Position numbers and translations under genes: made by a program. The notes under the pieces were generated by a model, which was not told the DNA's origin, did no database searches, and saw only the letters and a program-made list of their open reading frames with translations. A stretch of DNA of 64,000 nucleotides from Pseudomonas oryzihabitans. Its GTDB lineage: Bacteria; Pseudomonadota; Gammaproteobacteria; Pseudomonadales; Pseudomonadaceae. Every line of letters begins with the position of its first letter. Within the stretch, counting starts at the first letter, position 1. This document shows, piece by piece, positions 21,062 to 29,872 of this stretch. Location of the stretch: NCBI RefSeq assembly GCF_006384975.1, contig NZ_CP021645.1, forward strand, positions 2,632,001 through 2,696,000, given 5' to 3'.

Positions 21062-22510
21062 TCAGATGCCCAGGCAGAGGTACTTGATCTCCAGGTAGTC
21101 CTCGATGCCGTACTTGGAGCCTTCGCGGCCCAGGCCCGAGGCCTTGACGCCACCGAAGGGGGCGACCTCGTTGGAGATCAGGCCGGTGTTGATGCCGACC
21201 ATGCCGTACTCCAGCGCCTCGGCCACGCGGAACACGCGGGACAGGTCGCGGGCATAGAAGTAAGAGGCCAGGCCGAACTCGGTGTCGTTGGCCAGCTCGA
21301 TGACCTCGGCCTCGTCCTTGAAGCGAAACAGCGGCGCCAGCGGGCCGAAGGTCTCTTCCTTGGACACCTTGGCGCTCTTGGGCACATCGGCGAGGATGGT
21401 CGGTTCGAAATAGCTGCCGCCATTGGCGTGGGCCTTGCCACCGGCGATGACCTTGGCGCCCTGGCTCACGGCGTCGTCGATGTGCTCCTGGACCTTGGCG
21501 GCGGCCTTGGCGTCGATCAGCGGGCCGATGGTCACGCCCTCTTCCAGGCCGTTACCGACCTTGAGCTTGGCCACGGCAGCTTTGAATTTCTCGGCGAAGG
21601 CCTCGTAGACACCGTCCTGGATGTAGAGGCGATTGACGCAGACGCAGGTCTGGCCGGCGTTGCGGTACTTGGAGGCGATGGCGCCTTCCACGGCCTTGTC
21701 CAGGTCGGCGTCGTCGAAGACGATGAAGGGGGCGTTGCCACCCAGCTCCAGCGACAGCTTCTTGATGGTCGGTGCGCTCTGTTCCATCAGCTTGGCACCG
21801 ATCTCGGTGGAGCCGGTGAAGGAAATCTTGCGCACGATGGGGCTCTCGGTCAGCTCGGCACCGATCTCGGTGGCGGAGCCGGTGACCACGCTCAGCACGC
21901 CCTTGGGAATGCCGGCGCGCTCGGCCAGCTCGGCCAGGGCCAGCGCCGAGTACGGGGTCTGGCTGGCGGGCTTGATGACCATGGTGCAACCGGCGGCCAG
22001 GGCCGGGCCAGCTTTACGGGTGATCATCGCGGTGGGGAAGTTCCACGGCGTGATGGCAGCGGTGACGCCGATGGGCTGCTTGATCACCAGGATGCGCTTG
22101 TCAGCCTGGTGGCCGGGGATGGTGTCGCCGTAGATGCGCTTGGCTTCCTCGGCGAACCACTCGATGAAGGAGGCGGCATAGGCGATCTCGCCCTTGGCTT
22201 CGGCCAGCGGCTTGCCCTGCTCCAGGGTCATCAGGCGGCCCAGGTCGTCCTGGTTCTCGATCAGCAGTTCGTACCAGCGACGCAGCTTGGCCGAACGCTC
22301 CTTGGCGGTCAGGGCCCGCCAGGCCGGCAGGGCGCGGTTGGCGGCGTCGATGGCGCGCTTGGTCTCGGCGCGGCCGAGCTTGGGAATGGTGCCCAGGGTC
22401 TCGCCGGTGGCGGGGTTGTCCACGCTGACGGTGGCGCCGCTGTCGGCGTCGATCCAGGCACCGTCGACATAGGCTTGCTGGCGAAACAGGGAAGCATCTT
22501 TGAGCTGCAT
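21062..22510 (-). CDS. gabD: NADP-dependent succinate-semialdehyde dehydrogenase GabD
   Basis: Aldehyde dehydrogenase of 482 aa that oxidises succinate semialdehyde to succinate. Catalytic Glu256 (LSLELGGNAPFIV) and Cys289 (YRNAGQTCVCVNR) are present, as is the cofactor segment FTGSTEIGAKLM (231-242). The ATG at 22510 (MQLKDASLFRQQAYVDGAW) fits homologues. It is transcribed before gabT, with about 230 bp between them containing the repeat. Together they convert GABA to succinate. Confidence 0.95.
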   Translation of the reverse strand: MQLKDASLFRQQAYVDGAWIDADSGATVSVDNPATGETLGTIPKLGRAETKRAIDAANRALPAWRALTAKERSAKLRRWYELLIENQDDLGRLMTLEQGKPLAEAKGEIAYAASFIEWFAEEAKRIYGDTIPGHQADKRILVIKQPIGVTAAITPWNFPTAMITRKAGPALAAGCTMVIKPASQTPYSALALAELAERAGIPKGVLSVVTGSATEIGAELTESPIVRKISFTGSTEIGAKLMEQSAPTIKKLSLELGGNAPFIVFDDADLDKAVEGAIASKYRNAGQTCVCVNRLYIQDGVYEAFAEKFKAAVAKLKVGNGLEEGVTIGPLIDAKAAAKVQEHIDDAVSQGAKVIAGGKAHANGGSYFEPTILADVPKSAKVSKEETFGPLAPLFRFKDEAEVIELANDTEFGLASYFYARDLSRVFRVAEALEYGMVGINTGLISNEVAPFGGVKASGLGREGSKYGIEDYLEIKYLCLGI

Positions 22511-22852
22511 TACGGTCTCCTTGGCTGAAAGGGCCGGAAGCAAGGGCATGACACCCCTGCGCCTGCGATAAGGTCAGGCTTGGCAACGCTGGCATGGCCA
22601 GCATTCAGTGCCCGCTGCTGAAACATCCGCACCGACGCGGGCGTTCGAAATATTGAACGCATCCTAGGAGAATCCTGAACCCCTGTGCAAGAGCGATTGG
22701 GAGGTTTTCTCAACAGCCTTTCTTCTCTTTATGCAGCCCTTGCCACACCCGACGAAACAGTCGTTCAAAATCAACAACATCGTGCATCCGGGCATGGACG
22801 GTCCGATGCAAGGTGAGTATGATGGCGACCGATTCAGCGTCACCGAATCGCT
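22511..22852. other. Intergenic region between gabD and tRNA-Arg
   Basis: About 340 bp containing the minus-strand gabD promoter region and the plus-strand tRNA promoter. An open frame on the minus strand crosses the tRNA and is not credible as a gene. I see no further feature. Confidence 0.4.
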
Positions 22853-22929
22853 GCACTCGTAGCTCAGCTGGATAGAGTACTGCCCTCCGAAGGCAGGGGT
22901 CGTGGGTTCGAATCCCGCCGAGTGCGCCA
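22853..22929 (+). tRNA. tRNA-Arg (anticodon CCG)
   Basis: Complete cloverleaf of 77 nt with encoded CCA: acceptor stem GCACTCG/CGAGTGC, D arm GCTC...AGAG, anticodon stem CTGCC/GGCAG with loop CTCCGAA (anticodon CCG, reads CGG), variable loop GGGTC, T arm GTGGG-TTCGAAT-CCCGC, and 3-prime GCCA. It marks the left border of the accessory restriction region. Confidence 0.97.
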
Positions 22930-22968
22930 TCTCCCGTTCACCACTGTTGCAGTCGCGTGAACGCCGCC

Positions 22969-22998
22969 AAAGCCCGCCATCGAGCGGGCTTTGTTGTT
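22969..22998 (+). terminator. Intrinsic terminator after tRNA-Arg
   Basis: AAAGCCCGC / GCGGGCTTT hairpin around a short loop, followed by TTGTTGTTT, 40 bp after the tRNA. Confidence 0.8.
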
Positions 22999-23182
22999 TC
23001 TGGAATGTCCCAAGACTTCCATTTATCGAAGCGCCGTCGAGCTTTCCCCTATCCAGTACTAAGCTATTCGACGTTCAAAGGTTGAGCGTGGCTAGCCAAA
23101 TACATCATCCATTGTGTCTGGCATCATGCATCTGCAACGCCGTTACTTCCGCATTGCCGCTGAAGAATTCAAGGGATGGAGC

Positions 23183-26100
23183 ATGGCAGAGAGCAGTAAC
23201 TTCGCTTTTTTCAAGGAGCACGACCCGGTCTTTTTCCAACTTGCCAATGCCGCCGAGCGCGTATTTGCCAGTGACCCCAACACGACGCTGATCAAACTGC
23301 GCCAGTTGGGCGAAGCCCTGGCCCAAGACCTCGCGGTGAGAGCGGGTATCGAGCTCGATAGCATCACTACTCAAGCTGACCTGCTATATCGCCTGAGCCG
23401 TGAAATTCAGCTCGATGGCAACATCCGTAATCTTTTCCACACGCTGCGCGTGGAAGGTAACAAGGCTACCCACGGATTCCGCACCCAGCATCGCGAGGCA
23501 TTGGATGGACTGAGGGTCGGCCGCGCCTTGGCAATCTGGTACCACCAGTCGTTCGGCAACGGCGGCAGTACGTTCAAGCCAGGGCCTTTCATCACGCCGG
23601 TCGATCCGAGTGAGCCGTTGCGTGATCTGCAGGGGCAGATCGAAAGACTTCGTACTGAGCTGAGCGAAAGTCGCCAGCAGTTGGAGAGCAACAACCAGCT
23701 AGCCGAGCTACTGACGCAAGAAAAGGCAGAGCAAGCCAGTCTCGCCGAGAAAATGAACGAGGACGCTCGTGTTTACGAGCAACTTGCTCAGGAGCGCGAA
23801 GAGGAACTGGCCAAGGCGCGAGCCGATTTCGAGATTCGACTCAAAGCACTGCAGCAGCAGCTCGAAAACCAGCCGCAAGCGGCGCAACAGGTCACCCGCA
23901 GAATTCAGCAGGCGACCAGCCAGTTCGACCTCAACGAAGACCTCACCCGCATCCTCATCGATCAACAATTGAACGATGCCGGCTGGGAAGCCGATTCGCT
24001 CGACCTGACCTACGGCAAGGGTGCTCGACCCGAGAAAGGCAAGAACAAAGCCATCGCCGAATGGCCTACCTGCAAGCCTAACGAAGATGCCGATTACGTG
24101 CTGTTCGCCGGTCTCACCCCGGTGGCTATCGTCGAGGCCAAGCGCAAGCGCATCAACATCGCTAACCGCATCCCCCAGGCCGAGCGCTATTCGCGTCAGC
24201 TAATCATTACCGGTGATCTGCAATCGGTCGGGCAAGGCCTTGGCTGGGCGGATGGCCAGGGCGGCTACTTCAAGGTCCCGTTCGCCTTCGCCTGCAATGG
24301 CCGCCCCTTCATCAAACAGCTCGCCGAGCTGTCGGGCATCTGGTTCCGCGACCTGCGTACCCCAGCCAACCTACGCCGGCCGCTACAGGACTTCCATACC
24401 CCTAGTGGTCTGCTCGACCTGCTCAAACGTAGCCGTGACGAGGCGGAAGCCAAGCTTCAGCAGGAGGGCTTCGCCTACCTGAAGCTACGCAATTATCAGG
24501 AAAACGCCATCAAGGCCGTCGAGCAGGCACTGGCCGACGGCCGTCGCCAATGCCTACTGGCAATGGCGACTGGTACCGGCAAGACCCGCACCATAATCGG
24601 ATTGATGTACCGCCTGCTGAAAGCCGAGCGTTTCCACCGCATCCTCTTTTTGGTCGACCGCAGCGCTCTTGGCCAACAAGCCATAGAGGCTTTCAACGAA
24701 GCGACGTTGGAGCAAAACCAAACGTTGGCGCAGATCTACGACGTCAAGGAACTGGGCGACATGGCCGCCGAGGCTGCAACACGGGTCCAAGTTGCCACCG
24801 TGCAAGCCATGGTCAGGCGCATCTTCCAATCGGACACCCCACCGCCCATCGATGCCTTCGACTGCATCATCGTCGACGAAGCCCATCGTGGTTACACCCT
24901 CGATCAGGAAATGACCGAAGGCGAACTGGCGATGCGCGACTTCAATCAGTACCTATCGCAATATCGTCGCGTGCTCGACTACTTCGACGCCTGTCGCATC
25001 GGGCTCACCGCGACGCCCGCCAAGCACACCAGTGAAGTCTTCGGCGCGCCGATTTTCACCTATAGCTACCGCGAGGCCGTGGCCGACGACTGGCTGATTG
25101 ATCACGAACCGCCGATCCGCTACCAGACCCAACTCAGCCAGAGCGGTATCCATTTCGCCAAGGGCGAGAGCGTCAGCGTCATCGATACCAGTACCGGTGA
25201 AGTGGATGTCGCCGAGCTCGAGGACGAACTCGATTTCGAGATCGAGTCCTTCAACCGCCGTGTGATCACGCCAGGTTTCGACCAAGTCATCTGTGAACAA
25301 CTGGCTCAGGAGCTCGACCCGTCGGGAGACGAAAAGGCGATGATTTTCTGCGTCAACCAGGCTCATGCCGAACGGGTAAAGAATCTGCTCGATGCAGCCT
25401 TCAAGGACGTCCACGGCGAGGCTTACAACCAGTCCGCCGTGCAGATCATCACCGGGCAGAGTGACAAGGTCGAACAACTGATCCGCCAGTACAAGAACGA
25501 ACGCTACCCGAGCATTGCCATCACGGTCGACCTCTTGACCACCGGCATCGACGTGCCAAGTATCTGCCATCTGGTGTTCATGCGCCGGGTACGTTCGCGC
25601 ATCCTTTATGAACAGATGAAGGGCCGCGCAACGCGTCGCTGCGATGAAATCGGCAAGACGGTCTTCAAGATCTACGACCCGGTCGAGCTGTACGCCGCCC
25701 TCGCCCCCGTAGACACCATGAAGCCCCTGGTGAAAGACCCGAACATCAGCCTTGACCAGTTGGTCAGCGAGCTGATCAACCCGGCCAGCCTCGAGGCTCC
25801 TGGTAACCAGCCAGACACCAGCCATGCCCACGATGTACTGGACCAGCTCAGCCAGAGGGTCATGCGCATCCTACGCAAGGCCAGCCACAAGGCTGAGACC
25901 AAGCCAGTCCTCAAAAACAAGCTTGCCGAACTAGAAGACGCCTGGGGGGTTGCCCCGGACAAGCTCCACCAGCATCTGCATCAGCTCGGTCCGCAACAGG
26001 CTGCACAATTCATTCAGCAACATGCCCAATTGCTCCAACAGTTGGCCACGGTCAACGCGCTGCTCGGATCAGAGAACTACCCGGTGATCTCCACCCACAC

Positions 26101-26647
26101 GGACGCGCTCATGGTCCGCGAGCAGAACTATGGCAAATACCAGAAGCCTGCCGACTATCTGGAAAGCTTCAATGACTTCATCAAGAACCAGTTGAACCAG
26201 TCGGTGGCGCTCGGTGTGGTAGTCAACCGCCCGCAAGACCTGACCCGCGAACAGTTGCGTGAAGTGCGCCTGCTACTCGACGCGCACGACTACAGCGAGG
26301 CGAACCTGCAAAGCGCCTGGCGCAACCAGACTAATCAGGAAATCGCGGCCAGTATCGTCGGCTTCATCCGTCAAGCCGCCCTCGGTGAAGCGCTGCGACC
26401 CTTCGAGCAGCGCGTAGCCAAGGCCATGGAAGCGATCTACGCCCTGCAACCCTGGACGCCGGTTCAGCGCAAATGGCTGGATCGCCTAGCCAAGCAACTG
26501 GTGCACGAGGTCGTCATCGATGAAAAACAGATTGGCGAAGCCTTCAGAAACGACGGCGGCAGCACGCGGCTGGATAGGCTGCTCGGTGGCAACCTCAGCG
26601 TGGTGCTGGAAGCTTTGAACGATAACCTGTGGGTACAAACGGGATGA
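23183..26647 (+). CDS. hsdR: Type I restriction enzyme R subunit HsdR (EcoKI-like, type IA)
   Basis: Motor and nuclease subunit, 1154 aa. It translocates and cleaves unmodified DNA in complex with HsdM and HsdS. The N-terminal DUF4145-like region (NFAFFKEHDPVFFQLANAAERVFA...) and overall length match EcoKI HsdR. A coiled coil follows (about 155-240). The nuclease core is Asp304 with VEAK (Glu318, Lys320). Helicase motifs are MATGTGKTRT (about 461-470), DEAH (about 564-567), LTATPA and VTVDLLTTGIDVPS. I chose ATG 23183 because MAESSNFAFF aligns with the EcoKI start and AAGGGA precedes it; an ATG at 23114 would add 23 residues. First gene after tRNA-Arg. Confidence 0.96.
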   Translation: MAESSNFAFFKEHDPVFFQLANAAERVFASDPNTTLIKLRQLGEALAQDLAVRAGIELDSITTQADLLYRLSREIQLDGNIRNLFHTLRVEGNKATHGFRTQHREALDGLRVGRALAIWYHQSFGNGGSTFKPGPFITPVDPSEPLRDLQGQIERLRTELSESRQQLESNNQLAELLTQEKAEQASLAEKMNEDARVYEQLAQEREEELAKARADFEIRLKALQQQLENQPQAAQQVTRRIQQATSQFDLNEDLTRILIDQQLNDAGWEADSLDLTYGKGARPEKGKNKAIAEWPTCKPNEDADYVLFAGLTPVAIVEAKRKRINIANRIPQAERYSRQLIITGDLQSVGQGLGWADGQGGYFKVPFAFACNGRPFIKQLAELSGIWFRDLRTPANLRRPLQDFHTPSGLLDLLKRSRDEAEAKLQQEGFAYLKLRNYQENAIKAVEQALADGRRQCLLAMATGTGKTRTIIGLMYRLLKAERFHRILFLVDRSALGQQAIEAFNEATLEQNQTLAQIYDVKELGDMAAEAATRVQVATVQAMVRRIFQSDTPPPIDAFDCIIVDEAHRGYTLDQEMTEGELAMRDFNQYLSQYRRVLDYFDACRIGLTATPAKHTSEVFGAPIFTYSYREAVADDWLIDHEPPIRYQTQLSQSGIHFAKGESVSVIDTSTGEVDVAELEDELDFEIESFNRRVITPGFDQVICEQLAQELDPSGDEKAMIFCVNQAHAERVKNLLDAAFKDVHGEAYNQSAVQIITGQSDKVEQLIRQYKNERYPSIAITVDLLTTGIDVPSICHLVFMRRVRSRILYEQMKGRATRRCDEIGKTVFKIYDPVELYAALAPVDTMKPLVKDPNISLDQLVSELINPASLEAPGNQPDTSHAHDVLDQLSQRVMRILRKASHKAETKPVLKNKLAELEDAWGVAPDKLHQHLHQLGPQQAAQFIQQHAQLLQQLATVNALLGSENYPVISTHTDALMVREQNYGKYQKPADYLESFNDFIKNQLNQSVALGVVVNRPQDLTREQLREVRLLLDAHDYSEANLQSAWRNQTNQEIAASIVGFIRQAALGEALRPFEQRVAKAMEAIYALQPWTPVQRKWLDRLAKQLVHEVVIDEKQIGEAFRNDGGSTRLDRLLGGNLSVVLEALNDNLWVQTG

Positions 26648-26750
26648 GACAGATCCCGAATGGTGGATTGGTCAGAGCGCTCAGCCATGACGGACAATGC
26701 GCCCTCCTCCTGCCACAGGCCCTATCCGCTGCGCTATCCAGAGACGCTTC

Positions 26751-28262
26751 ATGACCCTTGCCGAACTCAAGCAGATCCTTGCCCGGGGTGAGGACAGCCG
26801 TCACCAGTTCAAGCGTGACTTCAGCAATATCGATGCTTTGACTGCCGAACTGGTGGCGTTCGCCAATACGGCTGGTGGCTATCTGCTGATTGGCGTGGAT
26901 GATTCCGGTGCGATCAGCGGTTTGAGTGGCACCGACGTGGCACGGCTCAATCAGCTGCTGTCCAACGCGGCTTCGCAACACATCAAGCCGGCAATCAACC
27001 CTTTATCCAGCAACCTCCAGACCGACCATGGACTGGTCATGATCGTGACGGTCGAACAGGGGCTTAATCGTCCTTATGTCGACAACCACGGGCATATCTG
27101 GGTGAAGAGTGGTGCCGACAAGCGGCGGGTCACGGCTCGTGAAGAACTCCAGCGCCTGTTCCAGCAGGCTGGACTGGTATACGCCGATGCGGTGCCCGTA
27201 GCAGGCAGCAGCCCGGCGGATATCGATACCAAGGCGCTAGGTGAGTATTTTCAACGCCGCTTTCGGCAAAGCCCCGAGCAGGCCGGCCTGGACACCGCCC
27301 GCATACTGGACAACCTAGGCCTCGCCAGTGACGGCACACCCAATCTGGCAGGCTTGCTGCTGTTCGGCCAAGTACCACAGCGCTGGTGCCCCGCCTTCGA
27401 CATCAAGGCCGTGGCCTTTCCCGGTACGGTGCTGCATGACCGCCACTACCTCGACAGCGAAGATATCGACGGCAATCTGCAGGAGCAGTACCGCCGCAGC
27501 CTGGCCTTCATCAAGCGCAACCTGCGTCATGTGCAGCGCCAGCAGGGCTTCAATAGCCTCGGCCAGTTGGAAGTACCCGAAGAGGTATTCGAGGAGTTGC
27601 TGGTCAACGCCTTGATCCACCGCGACTACTTCGTTAGCGCCTCCATCCGCTTGCTGATCTTTGCCGACCGCATCGAGTTGATCAGCCCTGGGCACCTGCC
27701 GGATGTGCTCAATACGGAGAAGATTCGCTTCGGCCTATCCAACCGGCGCAATCCGACACTCACCTCCCATGCCGTGCATATCCTGCCCTATCGCGGCCTG
27801 GGTACCGGCATCCCGCGTGCGATCGATGCCTGGCCGGAGATCGAGCTGCATGATGACCGGCAGAGCAATCAGTTCCAGGTAGTGATCAAGCGGCCCGTGG
27901 AAAGAGGGACTCTTTCGGGCCCAAGTGGGGACCAAGTCGGGACCAAGTCGGGACCAGGTAGGGACTCAGTAGGGACCGAGTCATCAGCAGCTGGCATCCA
28001 ACCCGAGCCGCGTCCGCCCTTGCAGCCAGAGCAAGCCATACTGCTGCAGAGGATGACCGGCGACCACGCCGTGCCCGAGTTGATGACCTTCGTCGGGCGC
28101 AGCAACCGCAGCAAATTCCGTGAGCAGGTCCTGGCCCCCCTGCTGGTACTGGGCCTGGTCGAGATGACCATTCCGAACAAACCCAGCAGCAGCAAGCAGC
28201 GCTATCGCCTGACCGCAGCCGGCCGCGCGCTAAAGGCTGAACCAGGCAGCCAAGACCACTGA
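26751..28262 (+). CDS. AlbA_2 domain / HATPase_c_4 putative DNA-binding protein within the hsd locus
   Basis: Protein of 503 aa with an N-terminal Schlafen-type AlbA_2 domain (about 1-135; EDSRHQFKRDFSNIDALTAELVAFANTAGGYLLIGVDDSG), a RecG-C/HATPase_c_4-like region (about 215-380; FEELLVNALIHRDYF, LPYRGLGTGIPRAI), a linker made of two 11-residue repeats (about 387-412), and a C-terminal winged-helix-like segment (about 425-500). Such proteins often accompany type I restriction loci; their function is not settled. It lies 103 bp after hsdR and 68 bp before hsdM on the same strand. The linker DNA is a six-copy 11-bp tandem repeat, able to shift frame on copy change. Confidence 0.85.
   Translation: MTLAELKQILARGEDSRHQFKRDFSNIDALTAELVAFANTAGGYLLIGVDDSGAISGLSGTDVARLNQLLSNAASQHIKPAINPLSSNLQTDHGLVMIVTVEQGLNRPYVDNHGHIWVKSGADKRRVTAREELQRLFQQAGLVYADAVPVAGSSPADIDTKALGEYFQRRFRQSPEQAGLDTARILDNLGLASDGTPNLAGLLLFGQVPQRWCPAFDIKAVAFPGTVLHDRHYLDSEDIDGNLQEQYRRSLAFIKRNLRHVQRQQGFNSLGQLEVPEEVFEELLVNALIHRDYFVSASIRLLIFADRIELISPGHLPDVLNTEKIRFGLSNRRNPTLTSHAVHILPYRGLGTGIPRAIDAWPEIELHDDRQSNQFQVVIKRPVERGTLSGPSGDQVGTKSGPGRDSVGTESSAAGIQPEPRPPLQPEQAILLQRMTGDHAVPELMTFVGRSNRSKFREQVLAPLLVLGLVEMTIPNKPSSSKQRYRLTAAGRALKAEPGSQDH
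27917..27982 (+). repeat. Six-unit 11-bp tandem repeat inside the AlbA_2 gene
   Basis: Units follow the consensus GGGACCAAGTC: GGGCCCAAGTG, two exact GGGACCAAGTC copies, GGGACCAGGTA, GGGACTCAGTA and GGGACCGAGTC. The total of 66 bp keeps frame; gain or loss of one unit would frameshift the C-terminal winged-helix region. Confidence 0.95.
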
Positions 28263-28330
28263 ATCCAGACAACCATGACGATTCGCCAGAACTCTACGGC
28301 GCCTTGTCCATTTTTCAGCATAGGTACCCC

Positions 28331-29872
28331 ATGACCCAATCCGACATCGTCCAGAAATTGTGGAATCTCTGCGACGTCCTGCGTGACGACGGCATCAACT
28401 ACAGCGATTACGTCACCGAGCTGGTGCTGCTGCTGTTCATCAAGATGGAATACGAGCAGGTACAGAACGACGAGAACTTCGGCCACAAGCTGCCCGCAGG
28501 CGCGCGCTGGCCGGACCTGGCGGGCAAATCCGGTCTCAACCTGCTCGACTACTACCGACAGCTGCTGCTGGACCTGGGCAAGAACCCGGACCCGCTGATC
28601 GCCGCCATCTACGCCGATGCCCAGACGCGCCTCAAGGAGCCGCGCCACCTTGAGCAGCTGATCAAGAGCCTCGACGGCATCGACTGGTTCAGCGCCCGCG
28701 AAGACGGCCTTGGCGACCTCTATGAAGGCCTGCTGGAAAAGAACGCCAGCGAGACCAAGTCCGGCGCCGGCCAGTACTTCACCCCGCGCCCGTTGATCGA
28801 CAGCATCATCCGCTGCCTCAAGCCGCAACCGGGCGAGACCATCCAGGACCCGGCCGCCGGTACCGCGGGCTTTCTCATCGCCGCCGATGCCTATATCAAG
28901 CAGCACACCGATGACCTCTACGACCTCGATGACAGGGCGCGCCGCTTTCAGCGCACCCAGGCCTACGTCGGCGTCGAACTGGTGCCCGGCACCCGCCGCC
29001 TGGCGCTGATGAATACCCTGCTGCATGGCATGGAAGGCGATGCGGAAGGCGTGGTGCACCTGGGCAACGCCCTTGGCCAGGTCGGCGCCAGCCTGCCCAA
29101 GGTGGACGTGATCCTCTCCAACCCACCCTTCGGCACCGCCAAGGGCGGCGGCGGCCCGACTCGTGATGACCTCACCTACCGCACCAGCAACAAGCAACTG
29201 GCCTTCCTGCAGCATATCTACCGTGGCCTCAAGCCCGGCGGCCGCGCCGCCGTGGTACTGCCGGACAACGTGCTGTTCGAGGCCGGCGTGGGCACCGAGG
29301 TGCGCCGCGACCTGATGGACAAGTGCAATCTGCACACCATCCTGCGTCTACCCACCGGCATCTTCTATGCCCAAGGCGTGAAGACCAATGTGCTGTTCTT
29401 TCAGAAGGGCGCGGCCGACAACCCACGCCAGGAAGAGCGCTGCACCCAGCGCGTCTGGATCTATGACCTGCGCAGCAATATGCCCAGCTTCGGCAAGCGC
29501 ACCCCCTTCGGCCCCACCTACCTCAAGCCATTCGTGGATGCTTATGGCGAGGACCCCAATGGCAACAGCCCACGCGCCGAGAACGTCGAGGGCATCGGCG
29601 AGACTAGTCGCTTTCGCTGCTTTACCCGTGAGCAAATCCGCGAACGGGGTGATTCGCTGGATATCAGTTGGCTCAAGGACGAAAGCAGTCTGGACGCTGC
29701 TGACCTTCCCGCCCCGGAAGTGCTGGCGGGTGAAGCCATGGCCGAACTGACCGAGGCGCTGCATGAGCTGGAAGAGCTGATGAAGGCGCTGGGTGCGGGA
29801 GATGAAGTGGTGGCGCAGAAGCAGTTGATGGCGGAGGTGATGGGGTTGGAAGTAGGAGCTTGCAATGAATGA
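28331..29872 (+). CDS. hsdM: Type I restriction-modification methyltransferase HsdM
   Basis: N6-adenine methyltransferase subunit, 513 aa. It modifies the target with HsdS and is also part of the restriction complex. The HsdM N-terminal helical domain (MTQSDIVQKLWNLCDVLRDDGINYSDYVTELVLLLFIKM) is followed by the SAM-binding motif IQDPAAGTAGFLIAA (about 173-187) and the catalytic NPPF (about 264-267). ATG 28331 is preferred over an upstream ATG at 28304 since homologues start near MTQSD. It overlaps hsdS by 8 bp, indicating coupled translation. Confidence 0.96.
   Translation: MTQSDIVQKLWNLCDVLRDDGINYSDYVTELVLLLFIKMEYEQVQNDENFGHKLPAGARWPDLAGKSGLNLLDYYRQLLLDLGKNPDPLIAAIYADAQTRLKEPRHLEQLIKSLDGIDWFSAREDGLGDLYEGLLEKNASETKSGAGQYFTPRPLIDSIIRCLKPQPGETIQDPAAGTAGFLIAADAYIKQHTDDLYDLDDRARRFQRTQAYVGVELVPGTRRLALMNTLLHGMEGDAEGVVHLGNALGQVGASLPKVDVILSNPPFGTAKGGGGPTRDDLTYRTSNKQLAFLQHIYRGLKPGGRAAVVLPDNVLFEAGVGTEVRRDLMDKCNLHTILRLPTGIFYAQGVKTNVLFFQKGAADNPRQEERCTQRVWIYDLRSNMPSFGKRTPFGPTYLKPFVDAYGEDPNGNSPRAENVEGIGETSRFRCFTREQIRERGDSLDISWLKDESSLDAADLPAPEVLAGEAMAELTEALHELEELMKALGAGDEVVAQKQLMAEVMGLEVGACNE

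Noticed and set aside
22664..22930. Minus-strand open frame crossing tRNA-Arg
   Set aside because: It runs through the tRNA in antisense and has no ribosome site or family similarity.
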